Part shown: piece by piece, positions 36,032 to 43,726 of the stretch
Numbering within the stretch: the stretch's first letter is position 1
Layout: each line of letters begins with the position of its first letter
Source of the DNA: Fidelibacterota bacterium
GTDB lineage: Bacteria; Fidelibacterota; Marinisomatia; SCGC-AAA003-L08; TS1B11
Assembly (NCBI GenBank): GCA_004124875.1
Contig: SCKJ01000011.1
Coordinates: 1 to 64,000, forward strand
Direction: 5' to 3'
Length of the DNA: 64,000 nt
The notes under the pieces: model-generated
Database searches by the model: none
Told to the model about the DNA's origin: nothing
What the model saw: the letters and a program-made list of their open reading frames with translations, nothing else
Position numbers and translations under genes: made by a program

Positions 36032-36506
36032 ATTTACCCTGCTGCTGCTCGTTTTAAGCGTTGGCGTTGCACGGGGTCAGATGCGTAGCCAGCAGTTGCC
36101 CGTGCCCGTGTCCGAGCAGGTGCGGCTGGTGGGGGGCACTTCACTGCTTGATCCGGCACGGTTTACCATGAATCACGGATTCTCATTATCCTTCGGCAGC
36201 AGCCTGTTGGGAGGCTCGCAGAGTGTCGGCATCTACACCAACAGCCTCAGCTATCTCGTAACCGATGCCTTGCGGATCACCAGCCAGATTCACGTTATTC
36301 AGCCAACCATCGGATCATTGACGGGCGACCAGGCCGATGGAGTTTCACTCTATTATCAGACGGCCTTGAACTGGCGGATTTCGGACAATGTCAATTTCAA
36401 TCTGAGTCTGTCGAATATGCCCCGATATGGCCGGTATCATGCCGGTATGACTCCCCTGGCCTACATGCATAGACGCAACGCCCTTTTAATCAGTCCGGTT
36501 CGTTAG
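36012..36506 (+). CDS. Small exported hypothetical protein
   Basis: 164 aa from the ATG at 36012, which starts a signal peptide (MKNFLPKFTLLLLVLSVGVARGQ) inside the end of the previous gene. The mature part has alternating hydrophobic strands (FSLSFGSSLLGGS, VGIYTNSLSYLVTDALRITSQIHVI, SLYYQTALNWRISDNVNFNLSLSN), as in a small beta-barrel or beta-sandwich of the envelope. It is not recognised as a known family. Overlap and orientation place it with mnmA and the nucleotidyltransferase. The following gene starts three bases after its stop. Confidence 0.65.
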   Translation: MKNFLPKFTLLLLVLSVGVARGQMRSQQLPVPVSEQVRLVGGTSLLDPARFTMNHGFSLSFGSSLLGGSQSVGIYTNSLSYLVTDALRITSQIHVIQPTIGSLTGDQADGVSLYYQTALNWRISDNVNFNLSLSNMPRYGRYHAGMTPLAYMHRRNALLISPVR

Positions 36507-36509
36507 CCG

Positions 36510-37103
36510 TTGGTTTCATCCCGCCGCCGAAGAGATTATCCAACATCACGATCTGGAAGCAGCTCCCCTGCACCCGCGCCCAGCTGGCATAAACGCAAAC
36601 ACGGATTTCAGCAGTGGCTCTTCAACGTGGCCCTCGGGGTGATGGCCCTGCTGGTAGGCGGATTTATCGTTTCTGCCCTGACAACCCGATCCGGCGCCCT
36701 CATAACCGTCGACCGGAAAGTGGCAGCTGAACGGGCCAAGCTCCTGGCCATGTCTGCGGAAAGGGACCGCGATCCCGATACTGAAGGACGGACAGTGTTG
36801 GAAATTCTCAACGGTGTCGGCCTGCCGGGGTTGGCCGAAGAGTTCAGCGACTACCTGCGGAGTGAAGGCTTCGATGTGCTCCGGTTTACCAATGCCCAAC
36901 GTTACGACTACCCGCGCACGATTGTAATCAACCGGGGTAAAGATGTCCAACGGGCACGACTGGTGGCGCAATCACTGGGCCTGGCCCCTTCCGATGTGGA
37001 GAATATTCCCGATCCTGAAGTGCAACTGGACGTCACCGTCGTGCTGGGACATGACTACGAAACGCTCTCCTCCTTCCGCCGGATGCAATCTACTCCTCGT
37101 TGA
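36510..37103 (+). CDS. Membrane protein with LytR C-terminal domain
   Basis: 197 aa with a TTG start; no better start is visible. A basic, Ser-rich N-terminus is followed by one transmembrane helix (about residues 39-60, LFNVALGVMALLVGGFIVSAL). The C-terminal domain (about 93-190) is the LytR_C fold: TVLEILNGVGLPGLAEEFSDYLRSEGFDVLRF, IVINRG and LDVTVVLGHDY. In actinobacteria and others this domain is found after LCP phosphotransferases or alone; its role is cell-envelope related but not defined. Here it occurs without an LCP catalytic domain. It precedes rsfS by 25 bp. Confidence 0.82.
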   Translation: MVSSRRRRDYPTSRSGSSSPAPAPSWHKRKHGFQQWLFNVALGVMALLVGGFIVSALTTRSGALITVDRKVAAERAKLLAMSAERDRDPDTEGRTVLEILNGVGLPGLAEEFSDYLRSEGFDVLRFTNAQRYDYPRTIVINRGKDVQRARLVAQSLGLAPSDVENIPDPEVQLDVTVVLGHDYETLSSFRRMQSTPR

Positions 37104-37128
37104 CCGTCGACTTTCGTAATTTCCCCCT

Positions 37129-37539
37129 GTGAATAGCTCTGCTGATCGAACCGCCGGCCACGACGTCGCCATACCTGTGCCGCCTACCGAGGGCATGGAA
37201 AACGCCGGCAAGATTGCACACCTGATGCTGGAGAAAAACGCCGCGGATGTGCTGATCATGGACCTGCGCGGAATTACATCCATGACCGACTGCTTCGTGC
37301 TGGCCACGGGATCATCGCGGGCACAGGTCAAGGCCATTGCCGACCATGTGGATGATTCACTGCGCAAATCCGGAGCCAAGCCTTACCAGATTGAGGGGTA
37401 CACGGGTCTGGCCTGGGTCATCCTTGATTATGTTCATGTGGTCGCCCATATTTTCATGCCGGCCGAACGCGAATACTACCATCTTGAGCGGCTGTGGGCC
37501 GATGCCGACATGACGACCGTGGAGGATCATATCCTGTGA
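37129..37539 (+). CDS. rsfS: Ribosomal silencing factor RsfS
   Basis: 136 aa with a GTG start. The RsfS/DUF143 core occupies about residues 25-130: ADVLIMDLRGITSMTDCFVLATGSS, HVDDSLRKSG, and the conserved WVILDYVHVVAHIFMPAEREYYHLERLW. It binds uL14 on the 50S subunit and blocks subunit joining in stationary phase, saving energy. The extra 25 residues at the start are unconserved. Its stop overlaps the argS GTG start as GTGA. RsfS genes usually neighbour nadD; that gene is not here. Confidence 0.95.
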   Translation: MNSSADRTAGHDVAIPVPPTEGMENAGKIAHLMLEKNAADVLIMDLRGITSMTDCFVLATGSSRAQVKAIADHVDDSLRKSGAKPYQIEGYTGLAWVILDYVHVVAHIFMPAEREYYHLERLWADADMTTVEDHIL

Positions 37540-39176
37540 TTGACCAACTTCGCGAGGAGTTGGCCGAAGCGGTACGCAAATCCGGGATTGACCCTGAGGG
37601 AGCCCTGGAGCTGGAACGGACCAAGGACATTGCCTTTGGCGACTTGAGTTCCAACGCGCCCTTGGTCTTTGCCAAACCGGCGGGGTTGGCGCCCATGCAG
37701 CTGGCGGAAAAAATCGTCGCCCATCTCAGCATTGATCCGGCTATCATCCTGAAAGTCGAAATAGCCGCACCCGGCTTTCTCAACTTCACCTTTTCCGCCC
37801 CATTCCTGGAAAATCAGTTGCGCGCCATCAGTGACCAGGGGCCCCGATATGGCCGCAGTGATGCCGGCCGGGGCAAACGCGCCCTGGTGGAGTTCGTCAG
37901 CGCCAACCCAACCGGACCGCTGACTGTGGGTCATGGGCGGGGAGCGGTACTGGGGGACACGATCAGCTCTATCCTGGCCTGGAACGGCTACATGGTGGAG
38001 CGCGAATATTACTACAACGACGCCGGGCTGCAGATTCAGCGGTTGGGCGCGTCGGTACAGGCGCGCTACCTGGAGGCGCTCGGGCGCGATTTCGAGTTTC
38101 CCGAGGAAGGCTACCAAGGGGACTACATCCGCGATATCGCTGCTGAGATTATCACCGATCAAGGCGAGGACCTGACGGAAGTGAGCGATTTCAGCTCGGC
38201 CGCCATTGGTAGCATCTTCAAGGGTATCAGCAAGACCCTCGAAGGAATGGGCATACGGTTTGACAATTTTGTCAATGAGCTCGATCTGCATAAAACGGGA
38301 AAAAATGGCCAGAGCGCGATTTCGGAGGTGATCGATACCTTAAAGGCCAAAGGGGTGATCGTCGAACGTGACGGCGCCACCTGGATAAAGGCCGAGGCGC
38401 TGGAGGGTGACAAGGACAAGGTGCTGATTAAGAGCAGCGGCGAGCCGACTTACCGCCTGCCCGACATCGCCTACCATCGCGACAAGATCGAACGTGGTTA
38501 TGATCTCATCATCGACATTTTCGGCGCCGACCATTTCGACACCTACCCTGACGTCATCGCCGGCGTAAAGGAATTGGGGCTGCCAACCGATCGCATCAAG
38601 GTGCTGATCCACCAGTTCGTCACGCTCATCAAGGGGGGACAGCAGGTCAAGATGTCGACCCGCAAGGCGTCGTTCGTGACCCTCGATGAACTGCTGGAGG
38701 AGGTGGGCGCTGATGTCGTGAGATATTTTTTCCTGGCCAAGACCATGTCGTCGCCGCTCAAGTTCGATCTGGAGCTGGCGCTAAAATCGTCCGATGACAA
38801 TCCGGTATACTACCTCAAATATGCCCACGCGCGCATGGTCAACATTCTCAAGCGGGGCGCCGCCGCTGAAATGCGGCCTGATGTTGACGGCGCTGATTTG
38901 AGCCTGTTGAGGCTGCCGGAAGAACGACTGCTGCTGCACCTGCTGTGGCTATTTCCTGAAGTGGTCAAAAATACCGGGAAATCGCTGGAGCCGCACCATA
39001 TTGCCATCTATCTTGATGAGCTGGCTAAGGCCTTCCACCGCTATTATACGGTGGCACGGGTGGTGACCGATGACATGAAACTGTCACTTGCCCGGCTGGT
39101 CATTACCGACGCCTGCCGCCAGACATTGGCCAACGGCCTGACCGTGTTGGGCATCGAAGCGCCGGACAGGATGTAG
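37536..39176 (+). CDS. argS: Arginine-tRNA ligase
   Basis: 546 aa from the GTG at 37536, where GTGA overlaps the rsfS stop. The N-terminal Add1 domain, the class I HIGH-like motif in SANPTGPLTVGHGRG (about residue 129), the KMSTR motif (KMSTRKASFVTLDEL, about residue 375) and the C-terminal DALR anticodon-binding helices (from about 430) are all present. It attaches arginine to tRNA-Arg. The length matches the bacterial enzyme. The marC gene follows two bases downstream, so the three genes rsfS-argS-marC are one transcription unit. Confidence 0.96.
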   Translation: MIDQLREELAEAVRKSGIDPEGALELERTKDIAFGDLSSNAPLVFAKPAGLAPMQLAEKIVAHLSIDPAIILKVEIAAPGFLNFTFSAPFLENQLRAISDQGPRYGRSDAGRGKRALVEFVSANPTGPLTVGHGRGAVLGDTISSILAWNGYMVEREYYYNDAGLQIQRLGASVQARYLEALGRDFEFPEEGYQGDYIRDIAAEIITDQGEDLTEVSDFSSAAIGSIFKGISKTLEGMGIRFDNFVNELDLHKTGKNGQSAISEVIDTLKAKGVIVERDGATWIKAEALEGDKDKVLIKSSGEPTYRLPDIAYHRDKIERGYDLIIDIFGADHFDTYPDVIAGVKELGLPTDRIKVLIHQFVTLIKGGQQVKMSTRKASFVTLDELLEEVGADVVRYFFLAKTMSSPLKFDLELALKSSDDNPVYYLKYAHARMVNILKRGAAAEMRPDVDGADLSLLRLPEERLLLHLLWLFPEVVKNTGKSLEPHHIAIYLDELAKAFHRYYTVARVVTDDMKLSLARLVITDACRQTLANGLTVLGIEAPDRM

Positions 39177-39178
39177 CC

Positions 39179-39820
39179 GTGGATATTTCATTTTTCCTGT
39201 TCAGCTTCTCCTCCCTGTTCGCACTGGTTAACCCGATAGGAATATCGCCGGCCTTTGTCTCCTTCACCGAACGATTTTCCAAGGACGACATCCTCAGCAT
39301 CGCCAAACGGTCCGTCAGGGCGGCGCTGCTCATCCTGTTACTTTTCGCGGTGCTGGGCGATCTCATATTCTCCCTTTACGGCATTACTATTCACGCTTTC
39401 AGGATTGTCGGTGGCATTCTCTTTTTCCGCTCTGGTCTCAAGATGCTCGAATCGATCCCCTCCCGGACACGCACCACGCCCAAGGAAGAGCAGGAGGCGC
39501 TGACCAAACACGATATAGCCATCAGCCCCATTGCCATTCCCCTTATAGCCGGTCCGGGCGCCATTACCTCATCCATGATTCTGTTCAGCCACGCCGACAC
39601 AATACCCATGCAGCTATCCTTCGGGCTGGCCCTCCTGTTGGTGATGCTGGCAACGTATTTCATTTTAAGGGGCGCCGAGAAGCTGCTGGGCAAAATCGGC
39701 ACGACCGGCTCGCGCGTTATTCAGCGATTGATGGGACTGCTGCTCATGGTCATTGCGGTACAGTTTATCATTGACGGTGTCACGCCGGTGGCGCAGGAAA
39801 TTTTACGAGGGACGGGTTAG
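39179..39820 (+). CDS. MarC-family integral membrane protein
   Basis: 213 aa with a GTG start two bases after argS. Six transmembrane helices are visible: about 5-25 (LFSFSSLFALVNPIGISPAF), 42-65, 70-88, 110-130, 145-165 and 180-200. NPIG near the start and PLIAGPGAIT after the third helix are family signatures of MarC/UPF0056. These inner-membrane proteins have no proven transport function; the multiple-antibiotic-resistance link suggested by the name has not held up. The conserved positions are intact. Confidence 0.88.
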   Translation: MDISFFLFSFSSLFALVNPIGISPAFVSFTERFSKDDILSIAKRSVRAALLILLLFAVLGDLIFSLYGITIHAFRIVGGILFFRSGLKMLESIPSRTRTTPKEEQEALTKHDIAISPIAIPLIAGPGAITSSMILFSHADTIPMQLSFGLALLLVMLATYFILRGAEKLLGKIGTTGSRVIQRLMGLLLMVIAVQFIIDGVTPVAQEILRGTG

Positions 39821-39838
39821 GTTCGTCTCTCACGAAAC

Positions 39839-40525
39839 CTACCAGCTCAAACCGACGGCCTTCGACAGAAAGCTCATGAGCGGCGAGATGGCCGCGTAGG
39901 TAGCGGTGACCTCCTCGATCAGTCCTGTGGCCGTTACGTCCTTGCGGGACATCGACTTCATCGCATAGAAATCCTTGAGCCGCAGGGTATCCCCGAGAGG
40001 ATGATCCGCGTCAAATTCCCTGGGCACGCGCTTGAGTCTATCACCCTGGACTTCCCCGAACAGTTCGATAAAAGTCGGCGCCTCCGTGATGGCGCGCCAC
40101 TGCTGCTGGTGATCGTCGATATAGAGGCGAATATTGCGAACGATTGGCGTCGGCGGATGCCAGATGCCGCCTCCGACAGAGTTCCCCTGCGGGCCGATAT
40201 GAAAGTAGAGCCCCGGGCCGTGGACATCCTTTTCCACCACGTGGCGAAAATGCACGGCAGCGTGCGTCTTGTAAGGGGTCTTGTCCTTTGAGAAGCGCGT
40301 GTCCCGGTATATACGGAACATGGAGCCGCCCATGGGACGGGGATCGGCAACGATGTGCCTGGATATTTTCGCCAATTTCGGCGACATTTCGACAATGAAT
40401 TGGCTCAGCCGGTCGCGGACGTCATTGATGTAACGATCCTTGTTATCGTTGAACCACCCGCGGTTGTTATTTTGGGACAACTCTTCAAGATACCGATACA
40501 ATTTGCGATCGAATATGGCGCTCAC
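39839..40525 (-). CDS. DUF2461 (TIGR02453) family protein
   Basis: 228 aa. The family core is recognised by LSQNNNRGWFNDNKDRY near the N-terminus, then SKLAKISR-like PKLAKISRHIVADPRPMGGSMFRIYRDTRFSKDKTPYKTHAAVHF and GLYFHIGPQGNSVGGGIWHPP. Function is unknown; the fold is probably alpha/beta. The gene is convergent with marC (18-bp gap), with a weak bidirectional hairpin in between (GGTTCGT/ACGAAACC around 39,822-39,840). It is the last chromosomal gene before the tRNA-Lys-integrated element, so before insertion it would have faced the tRNA pair directly. Confidence 0.85.
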   Translation of the reverse strand: MSAIFDRKLYRYLEELSQNNNRGWFNDNKDRYINDVRDRLSQFIVEMSPKLAKISRHIVADPRPMGGSMFRIYRDTRFSKDKTPYKTHAAVHFRHVVEKDVHGPGLYFHIGPQGNSVGGGIWHPPTPIVRNIRLYIDDHQQQWRAITEAPTFIELFGEVQGDRLKRVPREFDADHPLGDTLRLKDFYAMKSMSRKDVTATGLIEEVTATYAAISPLMSFLSKAVGLSW

Positions 40526-41049
40526 GCACGACCTCCTGAAACTGAGGGCTCAAAGTAGTTCGCCGACGCCGGTAGGCACAAGCAAATGCGCTTCCCCAGT
40601 TACGGCATATTATCAGCTGTTTAACAGGACATCAAGCCTGTGGCGGCACCGGCAGGATCAATGACCACGCTGATGCGGCCTTTAGAGGGTGACTCGGGTG
40701 AGATTCGAACCCACGGCCAATGGCTTAAAAGGCCAGCGTTCTGTGAGGAGAAAGAAGAAGTGATTCGCTATAGAGTCGCTATCAGCTGTAATTCACCATG
40801 GACTGGCGAGAGTAGTGGGGTTCGTATCGGTGAAGGGAGCCGACGTCATTACCAAAGGATCTGGACACCACCTCCCCCACTCTCATTTAGGATACTTTTC
40901 CCTCCAATAATTCTAACTCGAAGTTTAAAGGTTTAGTCCGTGGTTACACGCCAATCAGCTATCAGAATGAACTGCGTCGATTGCGCAATAATTGGTCGCA
41001 GGGCGAACTATAACGCCCCGTATACCATTAATCGAAAGGTTGAATCATC
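40526..41049. other. Gene-free junction between chromosome and mobile element
   Basis: 524 bases with no gene I can support. The left part is chromosomal leader of the DUF2461 gene. At 40689-40735 lies the tRNA-Lys fragment that marks the left element end (listed separately). The rest, to the start at 41050, is the terminal DNA of the element and likely holds recombinase arm sites and a promoter. A 98-codon frame across the junction reads through the tRNA fragment and is not a real gene. Confidence 0.7.
40689..40735. other. Left attachment site (attL): tRNA-Lys 3' fragment
   Basis: 47 bases matching 63634-63680 with one difference (A at 40701 where the tRNA copy has G at 63646); 40702-40735 is a perfect 34-base match. 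It corresponds to the tRNA-Lys(UUU) gene from the anticodon loop to the 3' end plus two more bases. The acceptor 5' half and D-arm are absent, so it is a fragment left by integration, not a tRNA gene. Confidence 0.93.
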
Positions 41050-41619
41050 ATGACGGACCTCACTAATTCATCAACAAATCCAGTAAAAGAGAAATCCACA
41101 GAACCAAAGCTAGATGCATTACCACCGGATGAATTGAAGGCCAATGCAGAATCGCTCGCGCATTCAATCCGCGAGGGCCTATGGATGTTTCGAGGAAGGA
41201 TGTTGTTCGAATTGGAAGAGGATCGAGCAAAAAGGTGGCGCAATCGTCCAGATCGACGAATAGTGGAGTGTCAGCGGAACGCTCAAAAGGAGGGTCGCGG
41301 CAAGCACATCTTTATCATCTGTAGAGAAACGTTTGAGCGGATAGTGGTGTACATCGAGAGTTCACGGGGTTATTCAGCCGAAGAAGTAGCCAGAATTCTT
41401 TATACAATGTACTATGATGGCACAAGCTTCAAAGAGACCGACCCATCTGCCACAGTAAAGACCGTCAACCGGCACCTTAATAATGCCTTCCAAGCGCTGG
41501 ATATCCAAATCGGCAGCTGGAAAAAACCCAGTGTCTCAACCATTAGAACATCGCACGTTATGTTGAAGGACGCCGAGGCGGCTCAGGTGAATCTCTCGCC
41601 AGGGTTTCTAGTGGTGTAA
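41050..41619 (+). CDS. Hypothetical protein at the left end of the element
   Basis: 189 aa, not recognised. A polar N-terminus (MTDLTNSSTNPVKEKSTEPK) precedes a basic helical region (LAHSIREGLWMFRGRMLFELEEDRAKRWRNRPDRR) and a mixed segment with EEVARILYTMYYDGTSF and VKTVNRHLNNAFQAL. The latter resembles a helix-turn-helix, as in regulators that bind DNA, but no family can be named. No transmembrane segment. It lies 315 bp inside the left attachment site and reads inward, so it could take part in element control. A purine-rich GAAAGG precedes the ATG. Confidence 0.6.
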   Translation: MTDLTNSSTNPVKEKSTEPKLDALPPDELKANAESLAHSIREGLWMFRGRMLFELEEDRAKRWRNRPDRRIVECQRNAQKEGRGKHIFIICRETFERIVVYIESSRGYSAEEVARILYTMYYDGTSFKETDPSATVKTVNRHLNNAFQALDIQIGSWKKPSVSTIRTSHVMLKDAEAAQVNLSPGFLVV

Positions 41620-41713
41620 AGGGATGGGTTAAAATGACGCATCTGAAACACCAGAGTCAAAGTAGTCATTTGATAATGTACACCTTTGGCTCGGCATATT
41701 GAAGGAGAAGGCA

Positions 41714-42091
41714 ATGGGCAGGCTATTCGAATTACCCAGAAAAATTGAGGGCACACTGCATAGGGTACTCGTTGACGAGGACCTTGCGCCACTATTTCGT
41801 TTCAGGCACAATTGGCATCGGTTTTTCAGCTTCCTGTATCTTACGGGTATTAAGCCCGCAGATATGGCGATGCTGACCGGTCGTAATTTGAGTCGGGAAC
41901 GGAACGTGATCGGATACTATAAGCAAACAGGCGGTGGCTATGAAGAAGTCGAGGCCCTGCCTCGCCTTTTGGATGTGTTCCCAGTGGACATGTCCAAGGA
42001 TCAACCCCTATTCCCTTCCCTTTACTCAGATATCGAGAATGATGATCATCGTGCTGATCAATTGAACGAAAAATTGGGCGTGCCAGCATAA
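41714..42091 (+). CDS. Truncated tyrosine-recombinase-like protein
   Basis: 125 aa from the ATG at 41714, with AGGAG at 41703-41707; a TTG at 41699 is less likely. FFSFLYLTGIKPADMAMLTGRNLS followed by NVIGYYKQTGGGYEEVEALPRLLDVF and DQPLFPSLYSDIEND matches the first half of a phage-integrase catalytic domain: helix with TGLRxSEL, beta strands with a Lys after the second strand, then LFP. The catalytic Arg of TGLR is Lys here, and the HxxR and Tyr half is missing. It is thus a fragment or a non-catalytic derivative. It lies near the left attachment site. Confidence 0.55.
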   Translation: MGRLFELPRKIEGTLHRVLVDEDLAPLFRFRHNWHRFFSFLYLTGIKPADMAMLTGRNLSRERNVIGYYKQTGGGYEEVEALPRLLDVFPVDMSKDQPLFPSLYSDIENDDHRADQLNEKLGVPA

Positions 42092-42285
42092 CATATGGAA
42101 TCTCTGCTACTTGCTGCTGGTCGCCCGGCTGCTTCGCTTATGGCATTTAGAGTAACCATCCTTAGTAGTAAGAAAGAAACGAATTATTCATTTCTTAAAT
42201 CTTTTGTATCGAGACTAACTGATCCACTCAATGATCACGAAATGCCACAATCCTGAGCCATGCCTAAGAAATCGAGGAGACGACC

Positions 42286-42906
42286 ATGAAAATCATTGAT
42301 CCAATCAATGTCAAAACCTTTGACCTCAAGGAAGCAATCTCAACAATGCTCGGCGCTCGACTGCAACTCGGCCAAACCTTATATTTTACATTTCAGACGA
42401 TCAATAAGAATATGAAAAAGCACAAATACACACTTGCGCAATTTCTGAGAATTATCTCATTTTCCTACCCCCGGATGTCAAGACGATCTTTATCACGAAG
42501 CTACCGCGTGTTCGAGCGGCTTGTTGTCGAATGTGGATTTTGGATCACTGATTTGCAGGAGATCGATTTTATCCTGATGTCAAAAGTTGCCGAATGCCGG
42601 AACATCATGGCCCTGACCCGCCGAGAGATTATCGTGCAAATCTGTGATCGGATAGAGGCCGGCGACTCGTATGCCCAGATCTCGAAGAAACTTGATAAGA
42701 CATTAGCGGCCCTCCGGGATTCGCCACCCAGGCTACCCGAGGTAGTTCTCGATACTGACCACCGACTGGCGGATATGAAAATGGATTTCAGGCTCGTCAA
42801 TTCAGCGAAGGATCCACCGCCAGCTACTCCCCAACTCCCGGCCGATTATTTTGATCTGGGTATGCCTCGCGTTGTCCTTCCTGGGGATAAACCGGAACCT
42901 GAATGA
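42286..42906 (+). CDS. Hypothetical protein, helix-rich
   Basis: 206 aa, not recognised. Starts MKIIDPINVKTFDLKEAISTML; the ATG at 42286 follows GAGGAGACG, a good ribosome-binding site. Predominantly helical with basic patches (YPRMSRRSLSRSYRVFERLVVE, IMALTRREIIVQICDRIEAGDSYAQISKKLDKTLAALRD), and the stretch EIIVQICDRIEAGDSYAQISKKL resembles a helix-turn-helix, so DNA binding is possible. The C-terminus is proline-rich (PPPATPQLPADY) and ends acidic. It is the last forward gene before the reverse-strand SEC-C cluster. Confidence 0.6.
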   Translation: MKIIDPINVKTFDLKEAISTMLGARLQLGQTLYFTFQTINKNMKKHKYTLAQFLRIISFSYPRMSRRSLSRSYRVFERLVVECGFWITDLQEIDFILMSKVAECRNIMALTRREIIVQICDRIEAGDSYAQISKKLDKTLAALRDSPPRLPEVVLDTDHRLADMKMDFRLVNSAKDPPPATPQLPADYFDLGMPRVVLPGDKPEPE

Positions 42907-43045
42907 ATCCATCGACCGATTCGTGTTTTCTTCTATCGGTAGATGGGTCATAAATCGGGCCGCATAATATGGCATCCTGAGGCCCGTAACCCTTCCCGTT
43001 TTTCCTGAGAAGGGCCGAATCTGTGCCAACAGTGGCAAAATTTCG

Positions 43046-43672
43046 TCAAGGGACTATTTTCTCTATCGATTGAATTCCGTCGCGTTTTAATTCTGACAAT
43101 GAAAGAATCGGTAGGGCAGAACCCGATATAAATGATGTCGGCAATACTTCAGAACAAACTAGTGCTGAAGATACCCTGTAATCGTGGAGATCTTTGGCAT
43201 ATGTTGTGGAAAGCGTCGCGAGGTTTTCTTTAATCCATTTATCTCTTTGCAAATGCTTCTGCATCCAAGAATTCTCATGGTTAGCATCAAAATTTTCAAC
43301 CTCGTTTGCAAGCTCCCTAGCATTCCTAGCGAACCCTGTATCCTTACACTCTAGGCTATAAATCCGTAATCTAATGGAATCGATTATAAGAACATCAATA
43401 TCTCCCAGATCCTTGCTGGCAATGAGTTTTCCATGTGGACTAATGGCAACTTCGGTATCAATTTCCCAAATCTTGTTGGTCTGACACAACTCCGAGACTT
43501 CAATTGTAAATGCACGGCCATACTCATTTGCTAGATCTCCGAGCAGTGTTTTCATCTCCGCGGAATTACATTGCTCAATCCGATATCGCCCAGACTGAAC
43601 CAATCCGGATAGATAACGCGCAGATTCTTCCACAGCTCTAGGCCCCCAGAACACATACTCTTCACCTCCCAC
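43046..43672 (-). CDS. PD-(D/E)xK nuclease-like protein, C-terminal part of a split gene
   Basis: 208 aa counted from the GTG at 43672. A nuclease-type core is visible: helix with Glu, then GDIDVLIID (Asp91, Asp93) and LECKD (Glu108-Cys-Lys110), the spacing of PD-(D/E)xK enzymes; helices follow. The frame stays open upstream to 43726 and is the same frame as the 1038-codon gene before it, from which only a TGA at 43727-43729 separates it. The intervening codons read RFNRRLSYVRRPLIARRTVGG and look like protein. It is therefore most likely the C-terminal domain of one large protein, cut by a nonsense change or translated by readthrough. Confidence 0.65.
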   Translation of the reverse strand: MGGEEYVFWGPRAVEESARYLSGLVQSGRYRIEQCNSAEMKTLLGDLANEYGRAFTIEVSELCQTNKIWEIDTEVAISPHGKLIASKDLGDIDVLIIDSIRLRIYSLECKDTGFARNARELANEVENFDANHENSWMQKHLQRDKWIKENLATLSTTYAKDLHDYRVSSALVCSEVLPTSFISGSALPILSLSELKRDGIQSIEKIVP

Positions 43673-43726
43673 TGTACGCCTAGCAATTAAAGGACGTCGA
43701 ACATAGGAAAGTCGACGATTAAAGCG

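Noticed and set aside
40640..40936. 98-codon frame across the left junction
   Set aside because: It translates the antisense tRNA fragment and has no domain; it exists because the attachment core is open in that frame.
42095..42256. 53-codon frame after the truncated recombinase, as its missing second half
   Set aside because: No HxxR, GH or catalytic Tyr pattern is present in any frame there, so it does not complete the recombinase.
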